The translations under genes and the position numbers were made by a program. A stretch of DNA of 64,000 bases, taken from contig DDVH01000015.1 of assembly GCA_002345215.1 (NCBI GenBank), positions 75,685 to 139,684 of the forward strand, read 5' to 3'. The notes under the pieces are model-generated. The model was not told the origin of the DNA. It ran no database searches and worked only from the letters and a program-made list of their open reading frames with translations. Origin of the DNA: Anaerolineales bacterium UBA2317. GTDB lineage: Bacteria > Chloroflexota > Anaerolineae > Anaerolineales > Villigracilaceae. Shown here piece after piece: positions 49,128-57,025 of this stretch (positions within the stretch are counted from its first letter, which is position 1; each line of letters opens with the position of its first letter).

Positions 49128-50177
49128 CTAGCCTTGTGGATATAGACAGAAACAACCGTTTGCAGTGCAATACAAAATAGAAGGAGGAGGGCAAGATTGT
49201 CCAGGAGGAGGTGGTGAGTCATCTCCTGGTACAGGTACCGGACAACCGCCTGGCTCATTTCCAGTCGGCTGAAAACCAATTGCCATACGGCAGGTATTAT
49301 CTAATTCAGATACCTCTTTAACAGGATAGAAAAATTCAAATTCCTTTAAAGAAGACCCAGCCTGCTCATGGGTAAACATATCGTTTATATCAAACAACTT
49401 AGCGTCCAGATCATCTGTCCCTGCCCACATCCCTACCATAAAACTAGTATCACCAGCTAATAAAGACAATTTAACAGCCATTTGAACTGAATTTGGGTCA
49501 GTAGGTGAAATTCGTGCCCATGCTAAATCTGGGTCATCCTCTTGTCCATTCCCAAAAATCTGGGTTTCATATCCGTTTCCCTGTGCAGGCACGTCATCTG
49601 CTACTACTTTGACCTCACCACCTATATCACCATTCTCATCAAACCAAACCTGCACATTATTGGTAGTCCATTCTGTAGATGAAGGTTGGAGAACCATAAT
49701 TAAATAGTCTCCACTGCCATTTACATTTAAATCAATCTCAAATCCATATTTCCCAACAAGGCTCTGACTTGATAATTCATTACCTTTCACAGCAATGGTA
49801 GCATACATCCATGTATCGTCCATAGCAAATTCTGCTAGTTGAATATCAAGGTATGGAAAATATATATCCATCGCCTCACTATTGAAAGGTCGTTCATAAC
49901 GACCAAAAGTAAAGCGATCACCACTCGGGGCACGATTTTCATTTGATGTAGTTGAAGAATCATGATCTCCAAGAATACCGCTCTTATTAGTCGGTAACTC
50001 CCCCGGTATCATTACATGTTGAACAGACTCTGTTGGTGGCAAAGCAGTTGAGAGTTCTACCGGAGAATCGCTCACTACTTCCTCATCACTAGGTGGTGTT
50101 ACTCCTAAATTACAAGCCGACAAAAGAACAATAACTAAAACACTTAAAGAAATAAATTTATTAAAATATTTTTTCAT
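49128..50177 (-). CDS. Lipoprotein, unknown beta-rich exported domain
   Basis: A 349-residue lipoprotein with signal ending LLSACNLG (Cys about 22) and a Ser/Glu/Pro linker. The main domain (residues about 90-300) contains PYLDIQLAEFAMDDTWMYATIAVKG, KYGFEIDLNVNGSGDYLIMV, VWFDENGDIGGEVKVVADDVPAQGNGYE and DPDLAWARISPTDPNSVQMAVKLSLLAGDTSFMVGMWAGTDDLD, typical of Asn/Asp-rich beta-sandwich surface modules. A short Cys/Pro tail (GGCPVPVPGDDSPPPPGQSC, then YCTANGCFC) ends the protein, like the tails of the SUMF1-like proteins. Function is unknown. The start ATG 50177 follows a weak AAAGGCATC. Confidence 0.75.
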   Translation of the reverse strand: MKKYFNKFISLSVLVIVLLSACNLGVTPPSDEEVVSDSPVELSTALPPTESVQHVMIPGELPTNKSGILGDHDSSTTSNENRAPSGDRFTFGRYERPFNSEAMDIYFPYLDIQLAEFAMDDTWMYATIAVKGNELSSQSLVGKYGFEIDLNVNGSGDYLIMVLQPSSTEWTTNNVQVWFDENGDIGGEVKVVADDVPAQGNGYETQIFGNGQEDDPDLAWARISPTDPNSVQMAVKLSLLAGDTSFMVGMWAGTDDLDAKLFDINDMFTHEQAGSSLKEFEFFYPVKEVSELDNTCRMAIGFQPTGNEPGGCPVPVPGDDSPPPPGQSCPPPSILYCTANGCFCLYPQG

Positions 50178-50255
50178 TTGATGCCTTTCTATTTTTTATT
50201 TCCCACTATTTTAGAAAACTATTCCCTAAACATCAATAGCGCGCATGTCATGGGG

Positions 50256-52211
50256 TTACTTAAGTACTTTGATTTCTTCCACTGCTTGTGGATTCACTAA
50301 CGATGATGTATCGCCCAATTCCAAACCAAGATATGCAGAACGAATCATACGGCGCATCACTTTGGCATTGCGTGTTTTTGGTAAATCATTCACAAACAAA
50401 ATTTCTTTGGGAGCAAGTGGCTTGCCCATTTCGGATATAACCATTTTGCTTAATTCTTGACGAAGTGCAGCGCTTCTTTCTACGTTCGGCTTGGTGACGG
50501 CAAACAGAATCAGTTCACTGCCTTTGACTTCGTGTGGCACGCCAATTGCGGCGGCTTCGACAATATCTTTATGTTTCACTAAAATGGATTCAACTTCGGC
50601 AGGTCCTAATCTTTTACCTGCAATTTTAATCGTATCATCTGAACGACCTAAGATATACCAAAGCCCATCTTTATCTATTGCGGCAAAATCTCCATGCACC
50701 CAAACATTATCCCAACGTGACCAATAGGTGTCTAAATATCTTTGTTTATCTTTCCAAAAGCCTCGGGTCATGCCAATCCATGGGGATTTAATGACCAACT
50801 CTCCCACAGAGTCACGAAGCGGTTTTCCATCTTCATTAACAACATCAGCATTCATGCCAGGGCATGGAGCAGAAAACGCACACGGCTTTAGAGGCCTCAA
50901 AGGATTGCCCATAACGATGCCACCTGAAATTTCTGTGCCACCTGAATAATTGATTATAGGAATTTTTTTATTACCGACTTTTTCAAACAACCACATCCAC
51001 GGGTCTGGATTCCATGGTTCACCTGTTGATGCAAAACATTTGAGTGAAGATAAATTATGTTTTTTGAAGTGCTCTTCACCTTGCGGAATGAGCGAACGAA
51101 TTAAAGTTGGCGAAACACCCATTTGATTAATTTTATGTTTTTCGGCGAGTTCCCATAAACGATTCGGTGCAGGGAAATCTGGCGCGCCATCATATAAAAA
51201 CATAGTAGCACCAAGAATTAAACTTCCAAATACAAGCCATGGACCCATCATCCAGCCCATATCGGTCATCCAATAAATGACATCCTCTTGATGAACATCT
51301 GTACCAAATGACATATCTTGCGCGGCTTTGATTGGGAATCCACAATGGGTATGCAACGCACCTTTGGGTTTGCCTGTGGTGCCAGATGTGTAAATAATCA
51401 TCAACGGGTTTTCGGCATTTGTAATTTCAGTTTCAGATTCTTCACTTTGTTTATTGATTAATTCATCCCACCAAAGATCTCTGCCTGCTTTCATTTTGAT
51501 TTCTTGATTGGTTCGCCTCAAAACAATCATATGTTTCAAAGTTGGGATTTGTTCTGCTGCTTCATCTGCAATGGATTTCATTTCTACTGGCTTGCCACGC
51601 CGAAATGCACCGTCACATGCGAATAATGCTTTTGCTTCGGCATCATTCATGCGTGAGACAATTGCGCCTGCTCCATAACCAGAAAATAATGGGAGAATGA
51701 TTCCGCCGATTTTTGCAATGGCTAACAATGCAATCACAATTTCAGGAGTCATTGGCATAAAGATACCAATCGCATCACCTTTGCCTAAACCTAATGAGCG
51801 AAGTCCATTGGCGGTTTTGTTTACTTCTATATAAAGTTGTTCGTAAGATAAAGTTCGCGTTATTCCCTCTTCGCCTTCGAAAATAATTGCGGGCGACTGG
51901 CCAGTCGCCCCTACAGCATGCTTATCAACACAGTTATGGATAATATTCATCTTTGCATCTACACACCATTTTGGGAATTGAATGCCTTCGGATAAATCTA
52001 CTACTTTAGAATAAGGTTCATAAAATTGAATATCTAAGAATTTCAGAACCGCTTCTGTAAACCAAGCCACATCTGAGGTTGATTTTTGCATCAACTCATC
52101 AAAATCTTTGATGTTGTGTAAACGCATAAACTTGGTCAAGTTGGCATGTTCGATTTGCTGAGGTGATGGTTTCCAAACGATTTCGCCACCAAAAGTAAAC
52201 TGTTCTGTCAT
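50256..52211 (-). CDS. AMP-forming acyl-CoA synthetase (acetyl-CoA synthetase-like)
   Basis: A 651-residue adenylate-forming enzyme: P-loop IIYTSGTTGKPKGALHTH, FASTGEPWNPDPWMWL, SGGTEISGGI (A5-like), YWSRWDNVWVHGDFAAIDKDGLWYILGRSDDTIKIAGKRLGPAEVE and the C-terminal lysine in LPKTRNAKVMRRMIR. The N-terminal extension (FTFGGEIVWKPSPQQIEHANLTKFM) is of the acetyl/propionyl-CoA synthetase type. It activates a short acid to acyl-CoA. Residues about 98-110 (AVGATGQSPAI) are encoded by a palindromic repeat inserted in frame. No neighbour clarifies the acid. ATG 52211 is preceded by CAGGAGACGACTC. Confidence 0.92.
   Translation of the reverse strand: MTEQFTFGGEIVWKPSPQQIEHANLTKFMRLHNIKDFDELMQKSTSDVAWFTEAVLKFLDIQFYEPYSKVVDLSEGIQFPKWCVDAKMNIIHNCVDKHAVGATGQSPAIIFEGEEGITRTLSYEQLYIEVNKTANGLRSLGLGKGDAIGIFMPMTPEIVIALLAIAKIGGIILPLFSGYGAGAIVSRMNDAEAKALFACDGAFRRGKPVEMKSIADEAAEQIPTLKHMIVLRRTNQEIKMKAGRDLWWDELINKQSEESETEITNAENPLMIIYTSGTTGKPKGALHTHCGFPIKAAQDMSFGTDVHQEDVIYWMTDMGWMMGPWLVFGSLILGATMFLYDGAPDFPAPNRLWELAEKHKINQMGVSPTLIRSLIPQGEEHFKKHNLSSLKCFASTGEPWNPDPWMWLFEKVGNKKIPIINYSGGTEISGGIVMGNPLRPLKPCAFSAPCPGMNADVVNEDGKPLRDSVGELVIKSPWIGMTRGFWKDKQRYLDTYWSRWDNVWVHGDFAAIDKDGLWYILGRSDDTIKIAGKRLGPAEVESILVKHKDIVEAAAIGVPHEVKGSELILFAVTKPNVERSAALRQELSKMVISEMGKPLAPKEILFVNDLPKTRNAKVMRRMIRSAYLGLELGDTSSLVNPQAVEEIKVLK
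51891..51915. repeat. In-frame palindromic repeat inside the acyl-CoA synthetase gene
   Basis: GGGCGACTGGCCAGTCGCCC (51891-51910) is a perfect 20-base palindrome, followed by CTACA. It is the same family end (TGTAGGGGCGAC) as at 13600-13663. It is translated as part of the enzyme. Confidence 0.8.
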
Positions 52212-52335
52212 GTACGAGTCGTCTCCTGAGATGAACTTGCGTCAATTCTACCAACATTATGGCAGTACAAAAGTAAGTTTGTGATTAAACTCATCAGGCG
52301 TATAATGTGGCTATTATTCATTCGGAGATTGCGTT

Positions 52336-52872
52336 ATGTCTGATTACACCATGAAATTATTGAAATGCCCTGCTTGTGGCGGACCTGTTGACCCACCGAG
52401 TGGTCAGAGTTCGATGAAATGCCCATATTGTTCAAATGCAATTGTAATTCCAGAAAGTTTACGGACAAAAGAAAAAACAACTGAATCACAAAGTGTCTTT
52501 AGTGGAATTGAATATACTTCTATGGTTGGTTACGGAAAACAATGGGGTGAAGTTGTTTCACTAGCGCAAAGTGGAAACAAAGATGAAGCCATCAAGAAAT
52601 ATGTCGCATTGACAGGTCAAAGCGAATCAGATGCAAAATACACAGTAGATGCATTGAGCAGTTCGCAATCTTATTCATATAATCAAAGCGGCGGTGTTTA
52701 TCAGGTCTACCCTGATATGATGAAAGATGCCATGAACATGAGCAAGTCTTATATGAAATGGTCTTTGTGGCTGGGATGCGGAATCACTGCTTTTGTAATG
52801 ATAATTATCTTACTAACTATGTTGCCCATTATTATCGGTGTATTCGCCAGTATTTGGGCGGCGTTCAATTAG
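52336..52872 (+). CDS. Zinc-ribbon membrane protein
   Basis: A 178-residue protein. Residues 8-35 are a double CxxC zinc ribbon (LKCPACGGPVDPPSG, MKCPYCSNAIVIPESLR). The middle contains EVVSLAQSGNKDEAIKKYVALTGQSESDAKYTVDALSSS, resembling the short helical domain found in ribosomal L7/L12-like C-termini of membrane proteins. The last 45 residues form a membrane helix (LWLGCGITAFVMIIILLTMLPIIIGVF). GGAGATTG precedes ATG 52336, with TATAAT near 52300. A shorter paralogue follows at 52929. Function is unknown. Confidence 0.78.
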   Translation: MSDYTMKLLKCPACGGPVDPPSGQSSMKCPYCSNAIVIPESLRTKEKTTESQSVFSGIEYTSMVGYGKQWGEVVSLAQSGNKDEAIKKYVALTGQSESDAKYTVDALSSSQSYSYNQSGGVYQVYPDMMKDAMNMSKSYMKWSLWLGCGITAFVMIIILLTMLPIIIGVFASIWAAFN

Positions 52873-52883
52873 ATAAATAATCC

Positions 52884-52913
52884 AAAACGCGGAATTGATA
52901 TTCCGCGTTTTTC
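52884..52913 (+). terminator. Terminator between the two zinc-ribbon genes
   Basis: A 12-bp perfect stem AAAACGCGGAAT/ATTCCGCGTTTT with loop TGAT and a T-run. Confidence 0.9.
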
Positions 52914-52928
52914 TTAGGTAGAAGAAAT

Positions 52929-53273
52929 ATGACACAAACTTTTAATTGTATTGCTTGTGGTGCACCCAATGAACCAGAAGCAGGAGCCAGCCGAATGGCG
53001 TGCACATTCTGTGGGACGAATTTAACCATTCCAGAAAACTTACGCATTAAGTCACAGCCGAAGGTGGAAACAAATTTCAAGAAAGCTGAAACAAGCCGAC
53101 CCGTAGAAATAGAAGCGTCTGAAATGCTGAGAAAAGCTCAGCCGATTGCAATCCGTGCATGGAATCTATTTACGATGTGGACTTGGTTGAAGTGGTTAAT
53201 CCCAACGTGTTTTGTGATATCAATTATTTTATGTATTGTTTTGGTGATTATCCTATTTAGTCTTAGTCTTTGA
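52929..53273 (+). CDS. Small zinc-ribbon membrane protein (paralogue)
   Basis: A 114-residue protein with FNCIACGAPNEPEAG and MACTFCGTNLTIPENLRIK forming the same ribbon as the upstream gene. The middle L7/L12-like part is missing, and a C-terminal membrane helix (WLIPTCFVISIILCIVLVIILFSL) is present. The IPE(S/N)LR ending of the ribbon is shared, which indicates duplication. ATG 52929 has AGGTAGAAGAAAT upstream. The terminator between the two genes suggests separate expression. Function is unknown. Confidence 0.78.
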   Translation: MTQTFNCIACGAPNEPEAGASRMACTFCGTNLTIPENLRIKSQPKVETNFKKAETSRPVEIEASEMLRKAQPIAIRAWNLFTMWTWLKWLIPTCFVISIILCIVLVIILFSLSL

Positions 53274-53285
53274 TAAAGGAGACAA

Positions 53286-53702
53286 ATGCCCGCTCAACAA
53301 AAAATGACTTTTGATGTTCGTACTGAATGGGTTAGCCATGAGGTTTCAGTTTCGTTTTGCAAAGACGCAAAAATTGATTTAGACACAAACTTAGCAGGCA
53401 ACCCAAATGCTTTCAATCCTGCTGAGTTACTTTTAGCGGCTTTATCGGCTTGTATGATTAAAGGAATTGAACGCGTTGCACCAATGCTAAAGTTTGAGTT
53501 TTCAGGTGTCGAAATTAATCTGCATGGTGTTAGGCAAGATGTTCCGCCAAAAATGGAATCAATAGAATACGAAATCATTATAGATACAAATGAAGATGAA
53601 CATCGCCTTGAGTTATTGCATAAAAATGTTAAACAATATGGCACAGTATTTAATACAGTTACAGCAGGAACGAATCTTTCTGGAAAAATTCGGAGAAAAT
53701 AA
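53286..53702 (+). CDS. OsmC/Ohr family protein
   Basis: A 138-residue OsmC-like protein: FNPAELLLAALSACMIKGIERVAPML contains the first family Cys, and LLHKNVKQYGTVFNTVTAGTNLSGKI is the C-terminal end, in which the second Cys of classical OsmC/Ohr (peroxide-reducing) is absent. It belongs to the YhfA-like subgroup with one conserved Cys; peroxidase activity is uncertain. AAAGGAG precedes ATG 53286. It follows the zinc-ribbon gene and precedes upp at 37 bases. Confidence 0.85.
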   Translation: MPAQQKMTFDVRTEWVSHEVSVSFCKDAKIDLDTNLAGNPNAFNPAELLLAALSACMIKGIERVAPMLKFEFSGVEINLHGVRQDVPPKMESIEYEIIIDTNEDEHRLELLHKNVKQYGTVFNTVTAGTNLSGKIRRK

Positions 53703-53739
53703 ATCAAGACTATAATCAAATAAATTTTTTGGAGGAACT

Positions 53740-54366
53740 ATGTCAAACGTGTACGAATCAAAACATCCGTTGGTGGCGCATAAACTTTCACGCTTGCGCG
53801 ATAAAAATACAGAACCAAAAAAATTTCGTGAATTGGTGAGAGAAATTGCAGGTCTGTTGGCTTATGAATCAACGCTGAACTTACAAACACAACCCATTGA
53901 AATTGAAACACCGCTTGAAAAAATGAAAGCGCAACAACTTAAAGAAAAAATTGGTTTGGTTCCGATTTTGCGAGCAGGGCTTGGCATGGTGGAAGGCATT
54001 TGGGAATTGATGCCATCGGCTGAAGTTTGGCATATTGGATTGTATCGAGATGAAAAAACATTACAGCCAGTGGAATATTACAACAAGCTTCCAGTGGACC
54101 CGCGTGTGGCGGTTTGCCTCATTCTTGACCCGATGCTTGCTACTGGAGGTTCAGCCACTGCCACTGCCGACATTTTGAAAAAATGGGGCGTGAAGAAAAT
54201 TAAATATGTTGGTTTGATTGCGGCACCTGAAGGAATCAAGGCTATGCAAACCGCTCACCCCGATATTGATATTTATGTTGCCGCGATTGATAGTCACTTA
54301 AATGAAAAAGGCTATATTGTGCCGGGGCTCGGTGATGCAGGCGACAGACAGTTTGGAACGGGATAG
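53740..54366 (+). CDS. upp: Uracil phosphoribosyltransferase
   Basis: A 208-residue phosphoribosyltransferase that makes UMP from uracil and PRPP. It has HPLVAHKLSRLRDKNTEPKKFRELVREIAGLLAYE at the N-terminus, VPILRAGLGMVEG, the PRPP loop LILDPMLATGGSATATADIL and the uracil-binding YIVPGLGDAGDRQFGTG at the end, all complete. GGAGG precedes ATG 53740. It is usual in length and sequence and belongs to pyrimidine salvage. Confidence 0.97.
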   Translation: MSNVYESKHPLVAHKLSRLRDKNTEPKKFRELVREIAGLLAYESTLNLQTQPIEIETPLEKMKAQQLKEKIGLVPILRAGLGMVEGIWELMPSAEVWHIGLYRDEKTLQPVEYYNKLPVDPRVAVCLILDPMLATGGSATATADILKKWGVKKIKYVGLIAAPEGIKAMQTAHPDIDIYVAAIDSHLNEKGYIVPGLGDAGDRQFGTG

Positions 54367-54380
54367 CAATTGGAGATGAG

Positions 54381-54926
54381 ATGGCTGGTGAAATTGGTTG
54401 TTTTGCATTAATCGTAATTGCTGGGCTTATTGGTTATCTGTTTTATCGTCGTAGGCAGTTAATCAATGAGTTGAAGGAATTTTATACGCAGGGCAATTAC
54501 ATTAAGCGAGATAGATTACCTATCACAAACCCTTTTGTTTATGATGATATGACTTTCATCACTTCTTTGGATGGAAACTTAAAACCTGATATGCCATACA
54601 CCTTGATTTTAGGCACACGCGTGACAGGTGGTGGAAAAAACATGATGCAAAATGATTACATCGGATTCTACATTCCGCCTCACGCTTCATTATCTGACGA
54701 GTGGCTTGGGCAATGGAAATCGAAAGTTGCTCAACGGGGAGACAATTGGGCGCAACATTCTGGCGTAGAAAAAGAAGAAAAAAATTGGGGCATTATGGGT
54801 CCACCTGAACATTTACCCATTCGGGCTGTACGAATCAATAATGGAATTTTGCTGGCATGGAACGGTCTGCATTTGAGGCATACCATTGAATCAAGGATTG
54901 AGGATGTGCTGGAGTCATTGAATTGA
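54381..54926 (+). CDS. Membrane-anchored protein, unknown
   Basis: A 181-residue protein with an N-terminal membrane helix (IGCFALIVIAGLIGYLFY), basic RRR and a cytosolic or external domain with ITNPFVYDDMTFITSLDGNLKPDMPYTLILGTRVTGGGKNMMQNDYIGFYIPP and GIMGPPEHLPIRAVRINNGILLAWNGLHLRHTIESRIEDVLESL. No known family is recognised. ATG 54381 follows TTGGAGATGAG, 14 bases after the upp stop, so it may be cotranscribed with upp. Confidence 0.7.
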   Translation: MAGEIGCFALIVIAGLIGYLFYRRRQLINELKEFYTQGNYIKRDRLPITNPFVYDDMTFITSLDGNLKPDMPYTLILGTRVTGGGKNMMQNDYIGFYIPPHASLSDEWLGQWKSKVAQRGDNWAQHSGVEKEEKNWGIMGPPEHLPIRAVRINNGILLAWNGLHLRHTIESRIEDVLESLN

Positions 54927-54987
54927 AAACCTTTTGTGCTTAGAACAAATATGCTAAAATCTTTCTGTAGTCTGAAAGGAGATTCCA

Positions 54988-55410
54988 ATGGCAAAAAATG
55001 CTGATATTCAAACCAAAGTTAATGATGCGAGTGTAGAAGATTTTCTTAACTTCATTGTCGATGACCAAAAACGTAAAGACTGTTTTGAAATTTCAAAGAT
55101 GATGGAAAAAGCCACCAAACAAAAACCAAAAATGTGGGGACCAGCCATTGTTGGTTTTGGAAGCTATCATTACATTTATGATAGCGGACGTGAAGGGGAC
55201 ATGCCTGTCATAGCATTTTCTCCACGTAAACAAAACATCACGCTTTACATTATGCAAGCATTGAAAAATCCAATCACAAAAGACCTTGGCAAATTCAAAA
55301 CCAGCAAAGCCTGTTTGTATATCAACAAACTTGCGGATGTAGATAAAAACATATTGCAAGATTTAATCAACGAAGCGGCAAAAGCAGACCTGTCAAAATT
55401 CGGAGGTTGA
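54988..55410 (+). CDS. DUF1801 family protein (copy 1)
   Basis: A 140-residue protein: TKVNDASVEDFLNFIVDDQKRKDCFEISKMMEKATKQKPKMWGPAIVGFGSYHYIYDSGREGDMPVIAFSPRKQNITLYIMQAL and KTSKACLYINKLADVDKNILQDLI. This is the DUF1801 (YdhG/YjbR-like) fold, a small alpha/beta domain of unknown biochemical role. AAAGGAG precedes ATG 54988. The next gene is a tandem copy with one base between stop and start; the N-terminal TKVNDASVE and central MWG..IVGFGSYHY are identical. Confidence 0.87.
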   Translation: MAKNADIQTKVNDASVEDFLNFIVDDQKRKDCFEISKMMEKATKQKPKMWGPAIVGFGSYHYIYDSGREGDMPVIAFSPRKQNITLYIMQALKNPITKDLGKFKTSKACLYINKLADVDKNILQDLINEAAKADLSKFGG

Positions 55411-55411
55411 G

Positions 55412-55837
55412 ATGGCAAAAAATGCTGAATTAAAAACGAAAGTCAACGATGCCAGTGTGGAAAAATTTTTGAACACAGTTAAAGATGAACAGGCACGCAA
55501 AGATTGTTATGAAATTTTGAAAATGATGGAAAGTGTCACAAAAGAAAAAGCGAAGATGTGGGGTTCGAGCATTGTCGGGTTTGGGAGCTACCACTACGTC
55601 GGTAAAAGCGGACGTGAAGGCGATTGGATGTTGACTGGTTTCTCTCCTCGCAAACAAAACCTAACCTTATATCTCATGGGTGGGTTTGATGTAGAAAAAG
55701 ATTTGTTGAAAAAATTAGGGAAATACAAAACCAGTGTGGGATGTTTATATATCAAGAAATTAGAAGATGTAGATAAAAAGGTTTTAAAAGAATTGGTGAG
55801 CGCATCAGTCAAGAGGATGAAAAAACTCTCGAAATAA
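55412..55837 (+). CDS. DUF1801 family protein (copy 2)
   Basis: A 141-residue tandem paralogue of the previous gene: MAKNAELKTKVNDASVEKFLN, ARKDCYEILKMMESVTKEKAKMWGSSIVGFGSYHYVGKSGREGDWMLTGFSPRKQNLTLYLMGGF and KTSVGCLYIKKLEDVDKKVLKELVSASVKRMKKL. The C-terminus is more basic than in copy 1. GGAGG of the overlapping upstream stop serves as ribosome binding site (CGGAGGTTGAGATG). The two copies probably heterodimerise or have diverged after recent duplication; function is unknown. Confidence 0.87.
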   Translation: MAKNAELKTKVNDASVEKFLNTVKDEQARKDCYEILKMMESVTKEKAKMWGSSIVGFGSYHYVGKSGREGDWMLTGFSPRKQNLTLYLMGGFDVEKDLLKKLGKYKTSVGCLYIKKLEDVDKKVLKELVSASVKRMKKLSK

Positions 55838-55853
55838 GTTAAGATAAGGCACT

Positions 55854-56237
55854 ATGCCACGTCTTTCTTTTACAACTATTCTTGTTGATAACATGGATAT
55901 TGCACTTGAATTTTATGTCAAAGTGCTTGGTTTTGAAATCATCAAACAAGACCATCATTACCCTGAATTTGTGTTGTTACAACAAGATACACATCCGATA
56001 GCATTGCACCAAGTAAAGGATTTAACTCCCACAGAAAGCCGTGTAATTTTAGGTATTGAAGTAGATAACCTTGAATATTGGTTATCAGAATTAAGCAAAC
56101 AAAATGTAAACATGGTTCACAAAACGCCGCAAAATTTTTTTGGCGGTTTGTTCGCAGGGATTTACGACCCGACAGGTAATATGCTTGAATTAATTCAGTG
56201 GGATAAAGAAGTGTGGGAAAAGTATAATGTGAAGTGA
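55854..56237 (+). CDS. VOC family protein
   Basis: A 127-residue glyoxalase-like protein: TTILVDNMDIALEFYVKVLGFEII, HPIALHQVKDLTPTESRVILGIEVDNLEYWLSELSKQNVNMVHKTPQNFFGGLFAGIYDPTGNMLELIQW. The typical ending YDPTGNMLELI carries the metal-binding Glu. Substrate unknown. ATG 55854 has TAAGAT (55840-55845) 8 bases upstream and no Shine-Dalgarno, so a leaderless start is possible. The methyltransferase gene follows three bases after its stop. Confidence 0.83.
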   Translation: MPRLSFTTILVDNMDIALEFYVKVLGFEIIKQDHHYPEFVLLQQDTHPIALHQVKDLTPTESRVILGIEVDNLEYWLSELSKQNVNMVHKTPQNFFGGLFAGIYDPTGNMLELIQWDKEVWEKYNVK

Positions 56238-56239
56238 GT

Positions 56240-57025
56240 ATGTCTCTCCAAAAAGACCCTGAAAACAAAGAAAGCAAAACATTAAATCGCTTTGCAGATG
56301 TTGCCAATCAAACGATTCTTGAAGTTGGATGTGGCGAAGGGCGATTAACTTGGAAGTATGCAAAACATGCCAAACAAGTTTTTGCATTTGACCATGACCA
56401 TGATGCTTTACGAATTGCACGGGCTGATTGCCCCATAGATTTGCATAAGCAGATTCATTTTGCAAATGCAAGCGCGAGATATATTCCATTTTCAAAAGAA
56501 AAATTTGATATTGCCATTCTGGCTTGGTCACTTTGATGTATTGAACATGAAAGCATGGTTCATGCTTTAGAAGAAATTCAGCGGGTACTAAAACCAAACG
56601 GAGTCTTAATTGATTTAAGACCACTCGAATCAAATTGGAAGGTGGAAGTTGTCTCTGCTTCGGGTTGGCAAACATGTGGAAGTTTAAGTGATTTGCCTCA
56701 GGGCGTAGCAGATGATGAGGCGGCGAATCAGGCTACAAGTGAAGTAGAGAGGCGCGGGCTTTTCATCAAAGAGAAAGAAGAAATGTTCGATTATTTTTAT
56801 TATTGGGATACACCCTCTGAGATGAAAGAATTTATAGAAAGCGAGTGGGAAGATTTTGAGAAGTTAGAAGATGCTGTATATAGAAAAACACGCTCGGCTT
56901 GGGTTTCGGCAGGGGCAGATGCGCGTGTGCGAGTGCGTGTTCAAATGCTGATTACAAAATGGATTTCAGGTAAAATGAATAAAAACACTGTGTGGATGGA
57001 AAATGAAAATCAAAATCTTACATAA
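56240..57025 (+). CDS. Class I SAM-dependent methyltransferase, probable selenoprotein (UC, TGA at 56534-56536)
   Basis: The frame reads MSLQKDPENK..., with ILEVGCGEGRLT (motif I, residues 27-37), FDHDHDALRIARAD and FDIAILAWSL, then TGA (codon 99), then CIEHESMVHALEEIQRVLKPNGVLIDLRP and a helical C-terminus to 57025: 261 residues. The same frame carries the protein on both sides, so no frameshift is needed. Homologues, as far as I recall, have two adjacent cysteines (SLCC) just after motif II, so the TGA stands at a Cys: U99-C100. A perfect 8-bp hairpin (56550-56568) follows at SECIS distance. The likely substrate may be a metal or metalloid, inferred from the U-C pair only. The end overlaps the lipid kinase gene by 23 bases. 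Confidence 0.75.
56550..56568 (+). promoter_or_regulatory. Candidate SECIS hairpin of the methyltransferase gene
   Basis: AAAGCATG-GTT-CATGCTTT, an 8-bp perfect stem with loop GTT starting 22 nt after the TGA. Its apex ATGGTTCAT is identical to that of the hairpin in the thioredoxin-like gene. Confidence 0.7.
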
